Assembly (NCBI RefSeq): GCF_021654795.1
Contig: NZ_AP025344.1
Span: forward strand, 3,844,501-3,908,500
From: Paenibacillus dendritiformis
GTDB taxonomy: Bacteria > Bacillota > Bacilli > Paenibacillales > Paenibacillaceae
Direction of reading: 5' to 3'
Length of the DNA stretch: 64,000 nt
The translations under genes were made by a program, and so were the position numbers. The stretch's first letter is position 1, and each line of letters opens with the position of its first letter. This document shows positions 9,201-16,439 of the stretch, piece after piece. The notes under the pieces are model-generated. The model had not been told where the DNA came from and did no database searches. It worked only from the letters and a program-made list of their open reading frames with translations.

Positions 9201-9597
9201 GCTCGGGAGACAGCCACTCCGTAATGTATGGCTCCAGGATGCTGCGGTTCTGCAGCAGTCCGCCGATCTCGGCGTTCGACAGCAGCACGAATTCATTGAG
9301 CGGATCGAGCCCGATGCCGCGGTATTTTTTGTTGCGATCCTGTTCATTCGTCTCGAAGGCCAGGAACTCCACATTGTCCGGCTTCTCGCGCTTCTTCTTC
9401 GAGATCGGATCCTCCGGCAGCTTGAAGCGGCGGTTGATCTGGTACTTCAAGCGCAGCAGCGCGTCGATGCCGGTCCCTCCCAAGCCGATAATCAGGATCG
9501 GATTGTCGATTGTGTCGACGCGGATCTTATCGCTGACGATGCCTCCGCCCAGCGATACGTCCAATTGCTGAATATGTTCTCTGACGATTGGTTTCAT
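6208..9597 (-). CDS. Tubulin-like GTPase domain protein (Tubulin_2-type)
   Basis: This 1129-residue protein carries the hallmarks of the tubulin/FtsZ fold. There is a first glycine loop IIGLGGTGID (36-45) and the signature SGLSGGTGSG (185-194), the loop that contacts the GTP phosphates in tubulins and FtsZ. The following segment FLDIAYIVRGI fits the helix after that loop. The long C-terminal two thirds are charged and helical, with no membrane segment. The length is far above FtsZ and matches bacterial proteins annotated as tubulin-like domain proteins (Pfam Tubulin_2 in my memory). Expected activity is GTP binding, possibly polymerisation; neither is shown for this protein. GGAGG lies about 12 bases before the ATG at 9597. 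It is flanked by a vWA gene upstream and its degenerate paralogue one base downstream. Confidence 0.88.
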   Translation of the reverse strand: MKPIVREHIQQLDVSLGGGIVSDKIRVDTIDNPILIIGLGGTGIDALLRLKYQINRRFKLPEDPISKKKREKPDNVEFLAFETNEQDRNKKYRGIGLDPLNEFVLLSNAEIGGLLQNRSILEPYITEWLSPELSITDGMNGAAGVRQAGRLLLFTKINQVVQAIDKKMKTLSVGTNKKLMVFLLSGLSGGTGSGCFLDIAYIVRGIIERDYGSAGIDRVNTLGYLFTPDVNLSNKSLSEHTREYIKKNGYAALKELDYWMNVDSRGERFRQKYGNILAVNSPLPPFNLCHLISATNTEGKLLENAYDYCMNVTAENITNFMASEEKQSGEEFAIHDYISNIRTNIAQMNRAYPANYEYNIIGASSAVLPIEEMTTYLGYRLFQKMEKMFQKAPSQEEVEKFARKLGVDLDTMVKTFESRVPEPLPGYENSERLSYNNVIKMQVVNMDTELEQTFLARAREEYIKAKKQLPGEIVGSFTDQIRRMFLHPEQGPFYVSRLIYTEKGFCLLKMLLSYIETLRENLHHIPRDIEAAQEQANERLGDAKSAFISKDKKKNMYIEAKIQEYWLHADVERTEQMIEFYEDLYQLLNQENNRIYSVFTEILNALNSIFEKNGDILINGEEQADHKGNRTYYWNIVSVPDISKVISNIMDQKEVDDLIRDFSLELLNHSNQWIKEQELDIVSSISDFLSDKFGDLITQSMEEFLVMKFGNDESIDKFVERQIASKLDDEAVPVFHLSNSSGNLHFPRWGFVSVPVKAPSILKGIRNYQNNAVGKSNFTVKESEVKNRIFWLNTHNGVPLFVYTPLKVYEESYERTILDKEGIGRHLVQTDKANWTYLPSPIPEQAWGDTYRNERVRNYNARVRAEFERGARYKTVIEKGMDENTSNRYAVVFTKPFNLDDMLKGYDLQLQAAKPNLGEVKRAYLDLKRLLEEGLEPVETKDIFGSINEGLAKENLIRSPELIARLREELAKYEAIEAKVAEFEQILNQHQDEEKWQDQFIEALYTGTICKKGALYVYDRDEEEEAWEPFANLMKSRDYVEYEVYEHFRGLDEKHRGTLLRKSARRAAEMTATEDVAPLLAKLDELYAAFLDARERLEYEKIELANGEDAYQFYKQLTTKLNAIRRKLK

Positions 9598-9652
9598 AAA
9601 TGGATGTTCCTCCCTATCAATTCGAGTTCAAAAACGGGCGTGCGGAACGGGT

Positions 9653-11434
9653 CTATACAATGTATTCAATCCAGACCGTTTTATCAACCTGCTGCAGCGG
9701 CACCGTAATCCGATCGCCGCTCTTCAGCTCCAGCCCTCGGCTCGCATCGACGGCGCGGCCCGATTTCTCCACCGTTCCGGCCGAGCCGTTCTTGAGCAGG
9801 ATGCGGTCGTTCTTGCCCGGCATAAAGACCATCTTCTCGGTTTCCTTGAACTCGGGCGCCAGCTGCAGCAGCTGATGGAGCGTAAATTTGCCCCTGAAGG
9901 CAGTCAGCTTTTTATATTGCGGGTAGGTCTTCTCTCCCGTATTCTCGTCGCGAATCTCGATAACCATCTGCCCGACGAAGCCGCGGTTCGCCTTCTTCCA
10001 TGCCGCGAGCAGGAATCCGGCGGCCAGAGCGGCGGCAATCAGCCCAATGGCCGCGTAGACGATCCACATCGGGAACGGCTTGTCCGCATCGCCTTCGCCT
10101 GCCCCCGCCTGAGCGGACGCTCCGGCACCCGCCGGCTTGGCGCTTATCTTGACCGGCTCCGTCTCCCGGTAGAAGCTCTTCTCCTCGGCTCTTACTTTGA
10201 TCTCGTAATCATGCTTGTCCTTCACCTCGAAATCCCCTTCGAAGCGGTCGCCCGCCTGAAGGAGGGGCAGTTCGGCCGTATCGCCGGTGTCGAGGTCCTT
10301 GACATTCAGCACGGCGCTCATGTTCCGGTACAGCGCATCGTTCTGCAGCGGCTGGCCATTGCTGGTCAAATAGGCGCCGATTTTGATTATGTCGCCTTTT
10401 TTATATGTTTTCGCCGGAATCGGGTCCATCGTCAGCTCCAGATCGTAGTTGAAGACGAGGTTAATATCGATCTTGTCCTTGTCCGCCCCCTTGACCTGCA
10501 GCTTCCAGTCCCCCTGGCCCGGTTGAAGCAGCTTCAGGAGCGAATAGCTCTTCGAACGGGACAGCTGGATATCATCCGAAGGAATCGCGACCTCCTTGCC
10601 GGACGGGTCATACAGCTTTAATTCGACCGGCTTCGAGGACATGATGGAAATATTGGCCTCCATGACGTTCGCGTTCGGCACGTTCACCGTCACGTCCTGA
10701 TAGCTCCCGTTCCCGGTGATCGACTGGATCGGAACGATTTTGAGCTTTTGGTGGCTGGCGAAAATTTCGCTCAATATTTGCGGCAGATCGTCCGCGGATG
10801 AGGTGACGAACGATTTGCCGTTCGTCTGTTTCGACAATTCCGCCAAGGCTTCTTTATTGAGCTGGCCGTCGGCGTTCAGCCCGATCGTATAGATCGGGAT
10901 GCCCTTTTGCTTCGCTTCTTCGACCGCCGCGTTCAGCTCTTGATCCGACTCCTCCTGCGTGCGGCCGCCGTTCTTGTTCAAATAGTTGTTGCCGTCGGCC
11001 AGCAGCACGATCATCGGTTCATGCGCCGGGTCGGCTCCCTGCTGCAGCACCTTGACGGCTTCCTTCACCCCGACCGCAATGTCGGTATAGGCCCCGCGGT
11101 TCAATTGGTCGATGAACTGCTTCAGATCCTCCTTGTCCGTTTGGGACCGGATCTCCAGCAGCGCTTTCTCGCGTTCGATTCTATCGGTATAAGCGACAAT
11201 GCCGACTTTGTCTCCCGAGGAAGACAGCATATCGACGAACATCTTCATCGCTTCGTTGCCGATCTTGTCTTTATCGCTCGTATCCATCGAATTGCTCACA
11301 TCGATGACAAGCATGGCATCGATCTTCGAAGCCGCCTGGGCAGCCTGCGCCGCGGGCATCTCCCCGATCCAGGGCAGCAAGCCGAATGCCAGAGTGAACA
11401 ACATCATGTAAGCAGCTAGTTTTCTCCGAAGCAT
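9653..11434 (-). CDS. Secreted/membrane-anchored vWA domain protein
   Basis: This 593-residue protein begins with a signal-like segment (1-35, ending in an Ala-Ala-Gln-rich region), followed by a vWA domain (about 38-225) with an intact MIDAS (D45, S47, S49 in DVSNS). Beta-rich domains follow at about 245-430, then a low-complexity Ala/Gly linker, one membrane helix (about 457-479) and a roughly 114-residue C-terminal domain on the other side. The vWA part should face outside and the tail inside, so it can pass a signal across the membrane. The tail (FMPGKNDRILLKNG, GLELKSGDRITV) looks vaguely like a small FHA/Ubl-type beta domain, which is uncertain. AAGGAG lies seven bases before the ATG. 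It is the first gene of the minus arm and so probably defines its transcription start. Confidence 0.86.
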   Translation of the reverse strand: MLRRKLAAYMMLFTLAFGLLPWIGEMPAAQAAQAASKIDAMLVIDVSNSMDTSDKDKIGNEAMKMFVDMLSSSGDKVGIVAYTDRIEREKALLEIRSQTDKEDLKQFIDQLNRGAYTDIAVGVKEAVKVLQQGADPAHEPMIVLLADGNNYLNKNGGRTQEESDQELNAAVEEAKQKGIPIYTIGLNADGQLNKEALAELSKQTNGKSFVTSSADDLPQILSEIFASHQKLKIVPIQSITGNGSYQDVTVNVPNANVMEANISIMSSKPVELKLYDPSGKEVAIPSDDIQLSRSKSYSLLKLLQPGQGDWKLQVKGADKDKIDINLVFNYDLELTMDPIPAKTYKKGDIIKIGAYLTSNGQPLQNDALYRNMSAVLNVKDLDTGDTAELPLLQAGDRFEGDFEVKDKHDYEIKVRAEEKSFYRETEPVKISAKPAGAGASAQAGAGEGDADKPFPMWIVYAAIGLIAAALAAGFLLAAWKKANRGFVGQMVIEIRDENTGEKTYPQYKKLTAFRGKFTLHQLLQLAPEFKETEKMVFMPGKNDRILLKNGSAGTVEKSGRAVDASRGLELKSGDRITVPLQQVDKTVWIEYIV

Positions 11435-11573
11435 AGTTGTACTCCTTTATCATAAAATGATAGGTTAATGGCAGGCACACAAGCGCCACAGAAGACGGCA
11501 CTATATTGTTATACCTTATAGTTCTTAAGATTAGATGAAAATTTTCTGAATTTCCTTTGCTCCCCGCCGCGAT

Positions 11574-11591
11574 ATTGTCTAAAATGACAAT
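11574..11591. promoter_or_regulatory. Inverted repeat ATTGTC-N6-GACAAT, operator candidate
   Basis: ATTGTC and GACAAT are perfect complements separated by six bases. The repeat lies upstream of the plus-strand -10 site and between the two divergent arms, where a shared repressor or activator could act. No regulator gene is found within the locus. Confidence 0.4.
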
Positions 11592-11624
11592 CTATTTACT
11601 GATTCTACCACCAATCTGTCATTA

Positions 11625-11633
11625 TGATATAAT
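11625..11633 (+). promoter_or_regulatory. Extended -10 promoter (TGaTATAAT) for the plus-strand arm
   Basis: A perfect TATAAT (11628-11633) is preceded by TG one base upstream, the extended -10 form. No good -35 hexamer is seen 16-18 bp upstream, which extended -10 promoters can do without. Transcription from here would give a leader of about 190 nt before the first start at 11833. Confidence 0.5.
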
Positions 11634-11656
11634 CAGTGACTGTAAAGTTCAACCTC

Positions 11657-11713
11657 ATTCGACACAATGCAATAGGGACAAAGTCATCGGAATGAAGGAT
11701 ATCGTTGTCGAAT
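11657..11713 (+). other. Stem-loop in the long 5' leader of the plus-strand arm
   Basis: ATTCGACA (11657-11664) and TGTCGAAT (11706-11713) form a perfect 8-bp stem around a 41-nt internal region containing GACAAAGTC. A second structured stretch follows at about 11735-11810, including GCTCCG-GGTTG-CGGAGC. I compared it mentally with the cyclic-di-GMP (GEMM) and other common riboswitches and do not recognise a known class. Confidence 0.35.
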
Positions 11714-11832
11714 CTTGTCTAATCTCTAGGCGATACAAGCTCATGCCGCCTTGGCAGCTTGCTTGCTCCGGGTTGCGGAGCATATCCCGTTGCTCTAGTA
11801 ACTTAGTTTGCAATTAAAGGAAGGGACTCTCT

Positions 11833-11985
11833 ATGTTAGCATACGGTTGCATCGCAGTTTTGTTTCTGTTTGTCGCCAGCCAGGCCGTCCTCTATTGGGT
11901 TCGGCGGAAGTCGACGCCTTCGGCGGCGGATCTAGACGCCCGGCTTGTCTCGATAGTGAACGGCGAGAGCGTGAGAACGCCATGA
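11833..11985 (+). CDS. 50-residue single-pass membrane peptide
   Basis: A short reading frame with a strong ribosome site (AAAGGAAGGG, about 7-8 bases before the ATG). The first 23 residues are hydrophobic (AVLFLFVASQAVLYWV), followed by RRK and a short polar tail ending in VNGESVRTP. This predicts one membrane helix with a cytoplasmic tail, probably with an N-out topology by the positive-inside rule. Its TGA overlaps the ATG of the next gene as ATGA, which supports real translation and coupling. Reading the zinc-ribbon gene from an upstream start would run through this region in a different frame; the ribosome site and overlap favour the small peptide. No family is recognised. Confidence 0.68.
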   Translation: MLAYGCIAVLFLFVASQAVLYWVRRKSTPSAADLDARLVSIVNGESVRTP

Positions 11986-12923
11986 AAAAAATACCTGTCT
12001 ATTTCAGACCGTACCGCAAGCCGAAGCAGCTGTATCATCTCGTGCATCGATGCGCTTCGTGCCAGGCCTTCACCGTGCTGGAGGAACAAGTCTGCCCTGT
12101 CTGCGGCAAGACCTCGCTGCGCCCAATCGAACGGCACGCGGCCTCGCGGGTGAGACGATCGATGCAGACGAAGCGGCTGTTCGCCCTGCTGCTCGGGCTC
12201 GTCGGCATCCTGCTCAGCGACACCTTCGGACAGATGGCGCTCTGCGCCGCGGCGTCCATCCTCTTGATCGGCCTCCTCTGGTTCGTTCAGCGGAAGGCGA
12301 TGCCCGCCGAAGCCAGCCGCGAGCTGGGCCAGCTGCTGCAGCGCGAGGAGGAGCGGCTTGCCCAGGACATCTACCGCGACTGGGAGCATGCCTTCTCCCA
12401 TTGGGATGAAGACAAGCAGCTCACCTACGAGCTGCTGCGCGAGCTGAGGCCGCTGATCCGCAACGATACGATTCGGCTGCAGCAGTTGGCGCTCCTTCAT
12501 TACTTCGCGCTGCGCAAAGATATGGAGCTGGAGCTGGAGCCGCTTCTGCTGCAGCAATATGATCCGCTGCTGGCCGATTACATCGGCGAGATCGCCAAAA
12601 TCAAGCGCGATCTGATTAAGGACCGCACGTTCCGGTACGTCATTCATTACGAGCCGGAAATACTCGGCCTGGAGAACGGCCAGGACATACTGGCCGGCGT
12701 GGCCGGCGCGGCCGTGCGCATGAAGCGGTACGTGCTCGCCTATCCCGGATTGGTCCGGCGCTATGCCCGCCGTCTGCCGAAGGAGCGCTTGCTCCGGCTG
12801 CACCGGATGATCCGGCAGCACCCGCATGAGAATTGGGACCGCGTCGCCGACGAGGTGAACCGGATTGTGCGCGAGACCTACGAATGGGATCCTGACTTTC
12901 AGGACTCGGCCGGGAGAGGCTGA
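11982..12923 (+). CDS. Zinc-ribbon membrane protein with helical C-terminus
   Basis: A 313-residue protein starting at the ATG at 11982. A longer frame back to 11808 exists but lacks a ribosome site and overlaps the small peptide. Cysteines C24, C27 (CASC) and C38, C41 (CPVC) form a zinc ribbon. Two hydrophobic helices follow (about 65-80 and 83-102), then a long, highly charged alpha-helical domain rich in Leu, Arg and Glu. The membrane hairpin puts both ends in the cytoplasm, where the ribbon could meet the GTPase or tubulin-like protein. No known family is recognised. The stop TGA overlaps the next ATG (TGATG), so the three plus-strand genes form a tightly coupled operon. Confidence 0.76.
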   Translation: MKKIPVYFRPYRKPKQLYHLVHRCASCQAFTVLEEQVCPVCGKTSLRPIERHAASRVRRSMQTKRLFALLLGLVGILLSDTFGQMALCAAASILLIGLLWFVQRKAMPAEASRELGQLLQREEERLAQDIYRDWEHAFSHWDEDKQLTYELLRELRPLIRNDTIRLQQLALLHYFALRKDMELELEPLLLQQYDPLLADYIGEIAKIKRDLIKDRTFRYVIHYEPEILGLENGQDILAGVAGAAVRMKRYVLAYPGLVRRYARRLPKERLLRLHRMIRQHPHENWDRVADEVNRIVRETYEWDPDFQDSAGRG

Positions 12924-14662
12924 TGGATATGACGATCCGAGACGTCCTGAACCCGCGGAATTTGATGATCTTGTTATGCGCCGTCGCGGTGGTAATGATT
13001 GGATTCAAGGGGATTCATATTATTGAAAAAATCGATGCCGTCAAGGAAGCGGACCGGCTGTATGCCGCTCATGATCTCGTCGCCGCGGAAGAAGCGTACC
13101 GTCAAGCCCAAGACAATCGCTCGATTCGGTATGAAGAAGACAAGCTTGCCGAGCGGCTGCGCGAGTTGGCGCCGATTACCGGGATGAAGCGCCAGCTGAA
13201 CGAGGTGATGTCGGAGGCGGACGCCGCGGCGGCATCGTTTCGCTTTGAGGCGTTCCTGAAAATACATAGCCGATACCAGCAATTGCGTTCGGCTTATTTG
13301 AAGGCGGGCGGCTCATATGCCGCTGAGTTCAAGGAGATGCTGGCCGCCATGCGGGCCGCAGACCGGATGAAGGAGCATTTCGGCCGGTTCAAGGCTCGTT
13401 TCGAGGCAGAGCTGGAGGACGGCAAGCGGGAAGGCGGAGGAGACGAATCGTTCAAGGCGAATCTGCTCGCCATTCCGGCCTCGCTCTTCGGCGGGGCTGA
13501 CGAGAAAGCCGGGCACTTGACGCGCCTGTTCCGCTCCTATGACGAAGCCAAGCTGGCCCGCCTGGCCGGCCAGGGAGAGTTCCGGCTAATGCTGGACGAG
13601 GTTCTGGCCATGCGTGAAGCGTACCGGAAGCTTGGCATCGAGGCCGCATGGCTGCAGAGCAAGTCGGAGGAGCTTGCCGAGGCGATGCTGCGGAAGGATG
13701 TCGAGCAGAACAATGCGAAGGCGTTCGCCCTTCACGCTTCCGCCATTGCGGCCTATGTGGACGCTTCCGGCATCCCTTCGCGGCTAAGCGGCTACCTGGA
13801 GCGCGAGATGGAGAACTGGGTGCGGAAGGCGGACCGCCATGTGGCGGCCGGGGAGTACGAAGCGGCGATCGGCCTCTATGAGGCGCTGTCCGGCTTCCGC
13901 GACACGTCCGCGAACGTCGAGGCCGTCCGCCTCGCCTGGGCTGCGGCGGATCCGTCCCTCCTGCTGCCGGATGGGGACTATCCGCTCGTAAGCGGCGGCC
14001 GGGACCGGTTCGGCGCCAAAGTGTACGCGCTCGCGCTCGATTCGAAGCGGCGCGTCTACTATGCGGCTTGGGACGGCCATGCGCGACCGACGGTGCTGCG
14101 CAGCCAGCCGCTTCCGACCGGAAACGCCGTGCGGAGCCTGACCGTCGAGGAACGGTTGAGCAGCAGCGATCAGCCTGTCCTGCTCGTCGAAGCCGATTCA
14201 CATTCCCGCGCAGCCTTGTACATCGCCTATACCGCCGCGAATAACCAGCTCCAGCCGTTGTTCGCGTTCGAGGCGGACGGCTACGAGGCCGGAGGCGGAG
14301 CGACCTTGATCGTACGTAACCCGACCGTAGCGGGAGCCGAGGGCAGAGCGGCCACCTACGAGCGTCAAGGCGACAGCTACCAATTTGCGGGAGTTATTCC
14401 AGGTTCGGATTATATCGATATCCGCGTGGAGCAGCTGCCGGAGCATCCGCGCGAGAAGGTCCGCTTCACCTGCGAGATCACCGCTGTCAGCGAAATAGGA
14501 GCTTACGCCCGTATGGAAGACCGCTATATTCTGCTGAAGGGCGATTTCTCCTTCGAGGAAGGCCCGGTTACGGTCATTGGCGCCTATTATTACTATACGA
14601 ACTTAGATATCGGCAGCGAGGACGAGACCGCTCCGGTCTTCATGGTCGAAGCTGTCGAATAG
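12923..14662 (+). CDS. Membrane-anchored helical-repeat protein with beta-rich C-terminus (unknown)
   Basis: A 579-residue protein. One membrane helix (about 12-30, MILLCAVAVVMIGFKG) follows a short basic N-terminus. Residues 35-330 are helical repeats resembling TPR-like units (AADRLYAAHDLVAAEEAYRQA; ADRHVAAGEYEAAIGLYEAL). The last 230 residues change to strand-rich sequence ending in VIGAYYYYTNLDIG. With the short N-terminus inside, the repeats would lie outside the membrane, possibly facing the extracytoplasmic vWA domain encoded by the divergent arm. No enzyme motif is seen and I do not recognise the family. It is the last gene of the plus-strand arm. Confidence 0.74.
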   Translation: MDMTIRDVLNPRNLMILLCAVAVVMIGFKGIHIIEKIDAVKEADRLYAAHDLVAAEEAYRQAQDNRSIRYEEDKLAERLRELAPITGMKRQLNEVMSEADAAAASFRFEAFLKIHSRYQQLRSAYLKAGGSYAAEFKEMLAAMRAADRMKEHFGRFKARFEAELEDGKREGGGDESFKANLLAIPASLFGGADEKAGHLTRLFRSYDEAKLARLAGQGEFRLMLDEVLAMREAYRKLGIEAAWLQSKSEELAEAMLRKDVEQNNAKAFALHASAIAAYVDASGIPSRLSGYLEREMENWVRKADRHVAAGEYEAAIGLYEALSGFRDTSANVEAVRLAWAAADPSLLLPDGDYPLVSGGRDRFGAKVYALALDSKRRVYYAAWDGHARPTVLRSQPLPTGNAVRSLTVEERLSSSDQPVLLVEADSHSRAALYIAYTAANNQLQPLFAFEADGYEAGGGATLIVRNPTVAGAEGRAATYERQGDSYQFAGVIPGSDYIDIRVEQLPEHPREKVRFTCEITAVSEIGAYARMEDRYILLKGDFSFEEGPVTVIGAYYYYTNLDIGSEDETAPVFMVEAVE

Positions 14663-14691
14663 CGGGGTCATGACCGGGGCCTTTCCCCGCT
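14661..14691 (+). terminator. Possible terminator after the plus-strand arm
   Basis: AGCGGGG and CCCCGCT pair around a 17-nt loop immediately at the stop codon. There is no T-run after the stem, so efficiency is doubtful. Confidence 0.3.
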
Positions 14692-14834
14692 TCCCTACGC
14701 CTGCTTGGGAACCGGGCAGGAGGGGGCTCCTCGCCCCTTCCCGCTCCCATCAACGTACATGCCATTCCTTACCGTTCGATGCCGTTCGATTACACGGTAC
14801 CAAATTCGTCCCTGTTCAGGCTGGACAGCATATG

Positions 14835-16229
14835 TCAGCCGGACGGGACTTCTGCCTTGATTGGCCGAAGGCGCGCCGTGAAATGCCGCAATATCGGCGG
14901 TTCATACGTGAATTCCAATCCCTTCAACGTGCTTGCCCGGTCCTTGATTGCAATCAGGGCATCCGCAATGACATCCATATGGTTGTTCGTATAGACGCGT
15001 CGCGGAATCGTCAAGCGCAGCAATTCAAGCTTGCTCTCCAACTGCTCGCCCGTCGCAGCGTCGCGTCCCAGCAGAAAGGAACCGATCTCAACCCCTCGTA
15101 TCCCCGCTTCAAGATACAACTCATTGGCCAACACTTGAGCCGGGAACTGGGCCGCGGGAATATGCGGCAGCATCTTCTTCGCGTCGACGAATACGGCATG
15201 GCCGCCCGTCGGCGTCTGGAATGGGATTCCTCCCTCCTCGAGCCGTCTGCCGAGATATTCGATCTGGCCGATGCGATAGGCAAGATACTGCTCGTCGATG
15301 CCCTCGAACAGCCCGCGGGCAAGCGCTTCCATATCGCGGCCGGTCAAGCCTCCGTAAGTCGGAAAGCCCTCCATCGGCACCGTCATCGAACGCGCTTGCG
15401 TAAATAACGCTTCATCCTCTTTAAAGGCCAGCAAGCCGCCGATATTGACTAGCCCGTCCTTTTTGGCGCTCATCGTGAACCCTTCGCCATAAGAGAACAT
15501 CTCACGGACGATATCGATGATTTCTTTATTCTCATAGCCTGGTTCGCGCTTCTTGATAAAGTACGCATTCTCGGCATAACGCGCGGCATCGAAAAAAACG
15601 CGAATCCCGTGCCGCTTCGCAATGGAAGACACCTCGCGAATATTTTCCATGGAGACGGGCTGGCCGCCGGCGCTGTTGTTCGTCACGGTAATGAGGATAA
15701 ATGCGATGTTTTCCGTTCCTTTTTCCGCGATCGCATGGCGCAGCTTATCCGTATCGAAGTTCCCTTTGAACGGATAAGGCGTCGTCGTGTCATAGGCTTG
15801 TTCGGTCACGAGATCAACCGCTGTCCCTTCCGCCAGATCGACATGGGCGCGCGTTGTATCGAAATGCCAATTGCTCAGGACATACTGCCCTTTTTGAATA
15901 AGCAGCGGAAACAGCACCTTCTCGGCGCCCCGCCCCTGATGCATCGGAATGACATGCTTATAACCTGTAATGTGCTGCACCGTGTCGCACAGATGATAAT
16001 AATTGAGGCTGCCCGCATACGACTCGTCGCCCAGCATCATGCCCGCCCATTGGTTGTCGCTCATCGCGCTTGTGCCGCTGTCTGTCAACAGATCGATATA
16101 GACTTCATCACCGCGCAGCAGAAATGGATTATATCCCGCCCGTTCAAGCGCCTTCTCCCGTTCTTCCCGCGAGATTATGCGCAGCGGCTCCACCATTTTG
16201 ATTTTAAAAGGCTCTGCGAATCGCGCCAT
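14835..16229 (-). CDS. tnaA: Tryptophanase (L-tryptophan indole-lyase)
   Basis: Tryptophanase is a PLP enzyme that splits tryptophan into indole, pyruvate and ammonia. The protein shows the beta-eliminating lyase signatures LLTDSGTSAMS, HQGRGAEK, NNSAGGQPVS and the PLP-lysine segment MSAKKD. Tryptophanase is favoured over tyrosine phenol-lyase by RGVEIGSFLLGRD and by the histidine in ILRHFTARL, where tyrosine phenol-lyases have phenylalanine. The 464-residue length fits TnaA. I chose the ATG at 16229, with GGGGGTG about six bases upstream; the frame extends 23 codons further but the extension is not TnaA-like. No tnaC-like leader peptide or tryptophan permease lies beside it. Confidence 0.93.
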   Translation of the reverse strand: MARFAEPFKIKMVEPLRIISREEREKALERAGYNPFLLRGDEVYIDLLTDSGTSAMSDNQWAGMMLGDESYAGSLNYYHLCDTVQHITGYKHVIPMHQGRGAEKVLFPLLIQKGQYVLSNWHFDTTRAHVDLAEGTAVDLVTEQAYDTTTPYPFKGNFDTDKLRHAIAEKGTENIAFILITVTNNSAGGQPVSMENIREVSSIAKRHGIRVFFDAARYAENAYFIKKREPGYENKEIIDIVREMFSYGEGFTMSAKKDGLVNIGGLLAFKEDEALFTQARSMTVPMEGFPTYGGLTGRDMEALARGLFEGIDEQYLAYRIGQIEYLGRRLEEGGIPFQTPTGGHAVFVDAKKMLPHIPAAQFPAQVLANELYLEAGIRGVEIGSFLLGRDAATGEQLESKLELLRLTIPRRVYTNNHMDVIADALIAIKDRASTLKGLEFTYEPPILRHFTARLRPIKAEVPSG

Positions 16230-16393
16230 TCCAACACCCCCGTTATTTGTTAAAAGTTTGCAACCCCCAACCTTTAAAGTAATTCCTTGGAGATCCAATA
16301 TTTTGAAGGCGACTTCATTATACTGGAAAAATATAACGGTTTCAATAAAGGGTTCGGCACGATGCGGGCAATCGCGGCGGAAAATCCTGCCGC

Positions 16394-16430
16394 AAAGAAA
16401 GCCGAACCTCCGGTCAGGAAATTCGGCTTC
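16394..16430 (-). terminator. Rho-independent terminator after the SgrR-type pseudogene
   Basis: Read on the minus strand, AAGCCGAA and TTCGGCTT form an 8-bp stem around a 15-nt loop, followed by TCTTT. It lies just past the decayed regulator gene. Confidence 0.6.
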
Positions 16431-16439
16431 GTCCGATCA

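Larger units (their letters stand above)
11435..11832. promoter_or_regulatory. Divergent control region of the tubulin/vWA locus
   Basis: This 398-bp non-coding, AT-richer stretch separates the two divergent arms. It holds the inverted repeat at 11574-11591, an extended -10 site at 11625-11633 and a structured leader before the plus-strand genes. For the minus arm, only weak -10-like sequences (TATAAG/TATAAC read on the minus strand near 11500) are visible, with no clear -35. Confidence 0.5.

Noticed and set aside
11641..11832. Cyclic-di-GMP (GEMM) riboswitch in the leader of the plus-strand arm
   Set aside because: A GGGACAAAG stretch recalls part of the motif, but the paired conserved elements are missing.
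16230..16298. N-terminal extension of tryptophanase
   Set aside because: The 23 extra codons do not resemble TnaA and the ribosome site is directly before the ATG at 16229.
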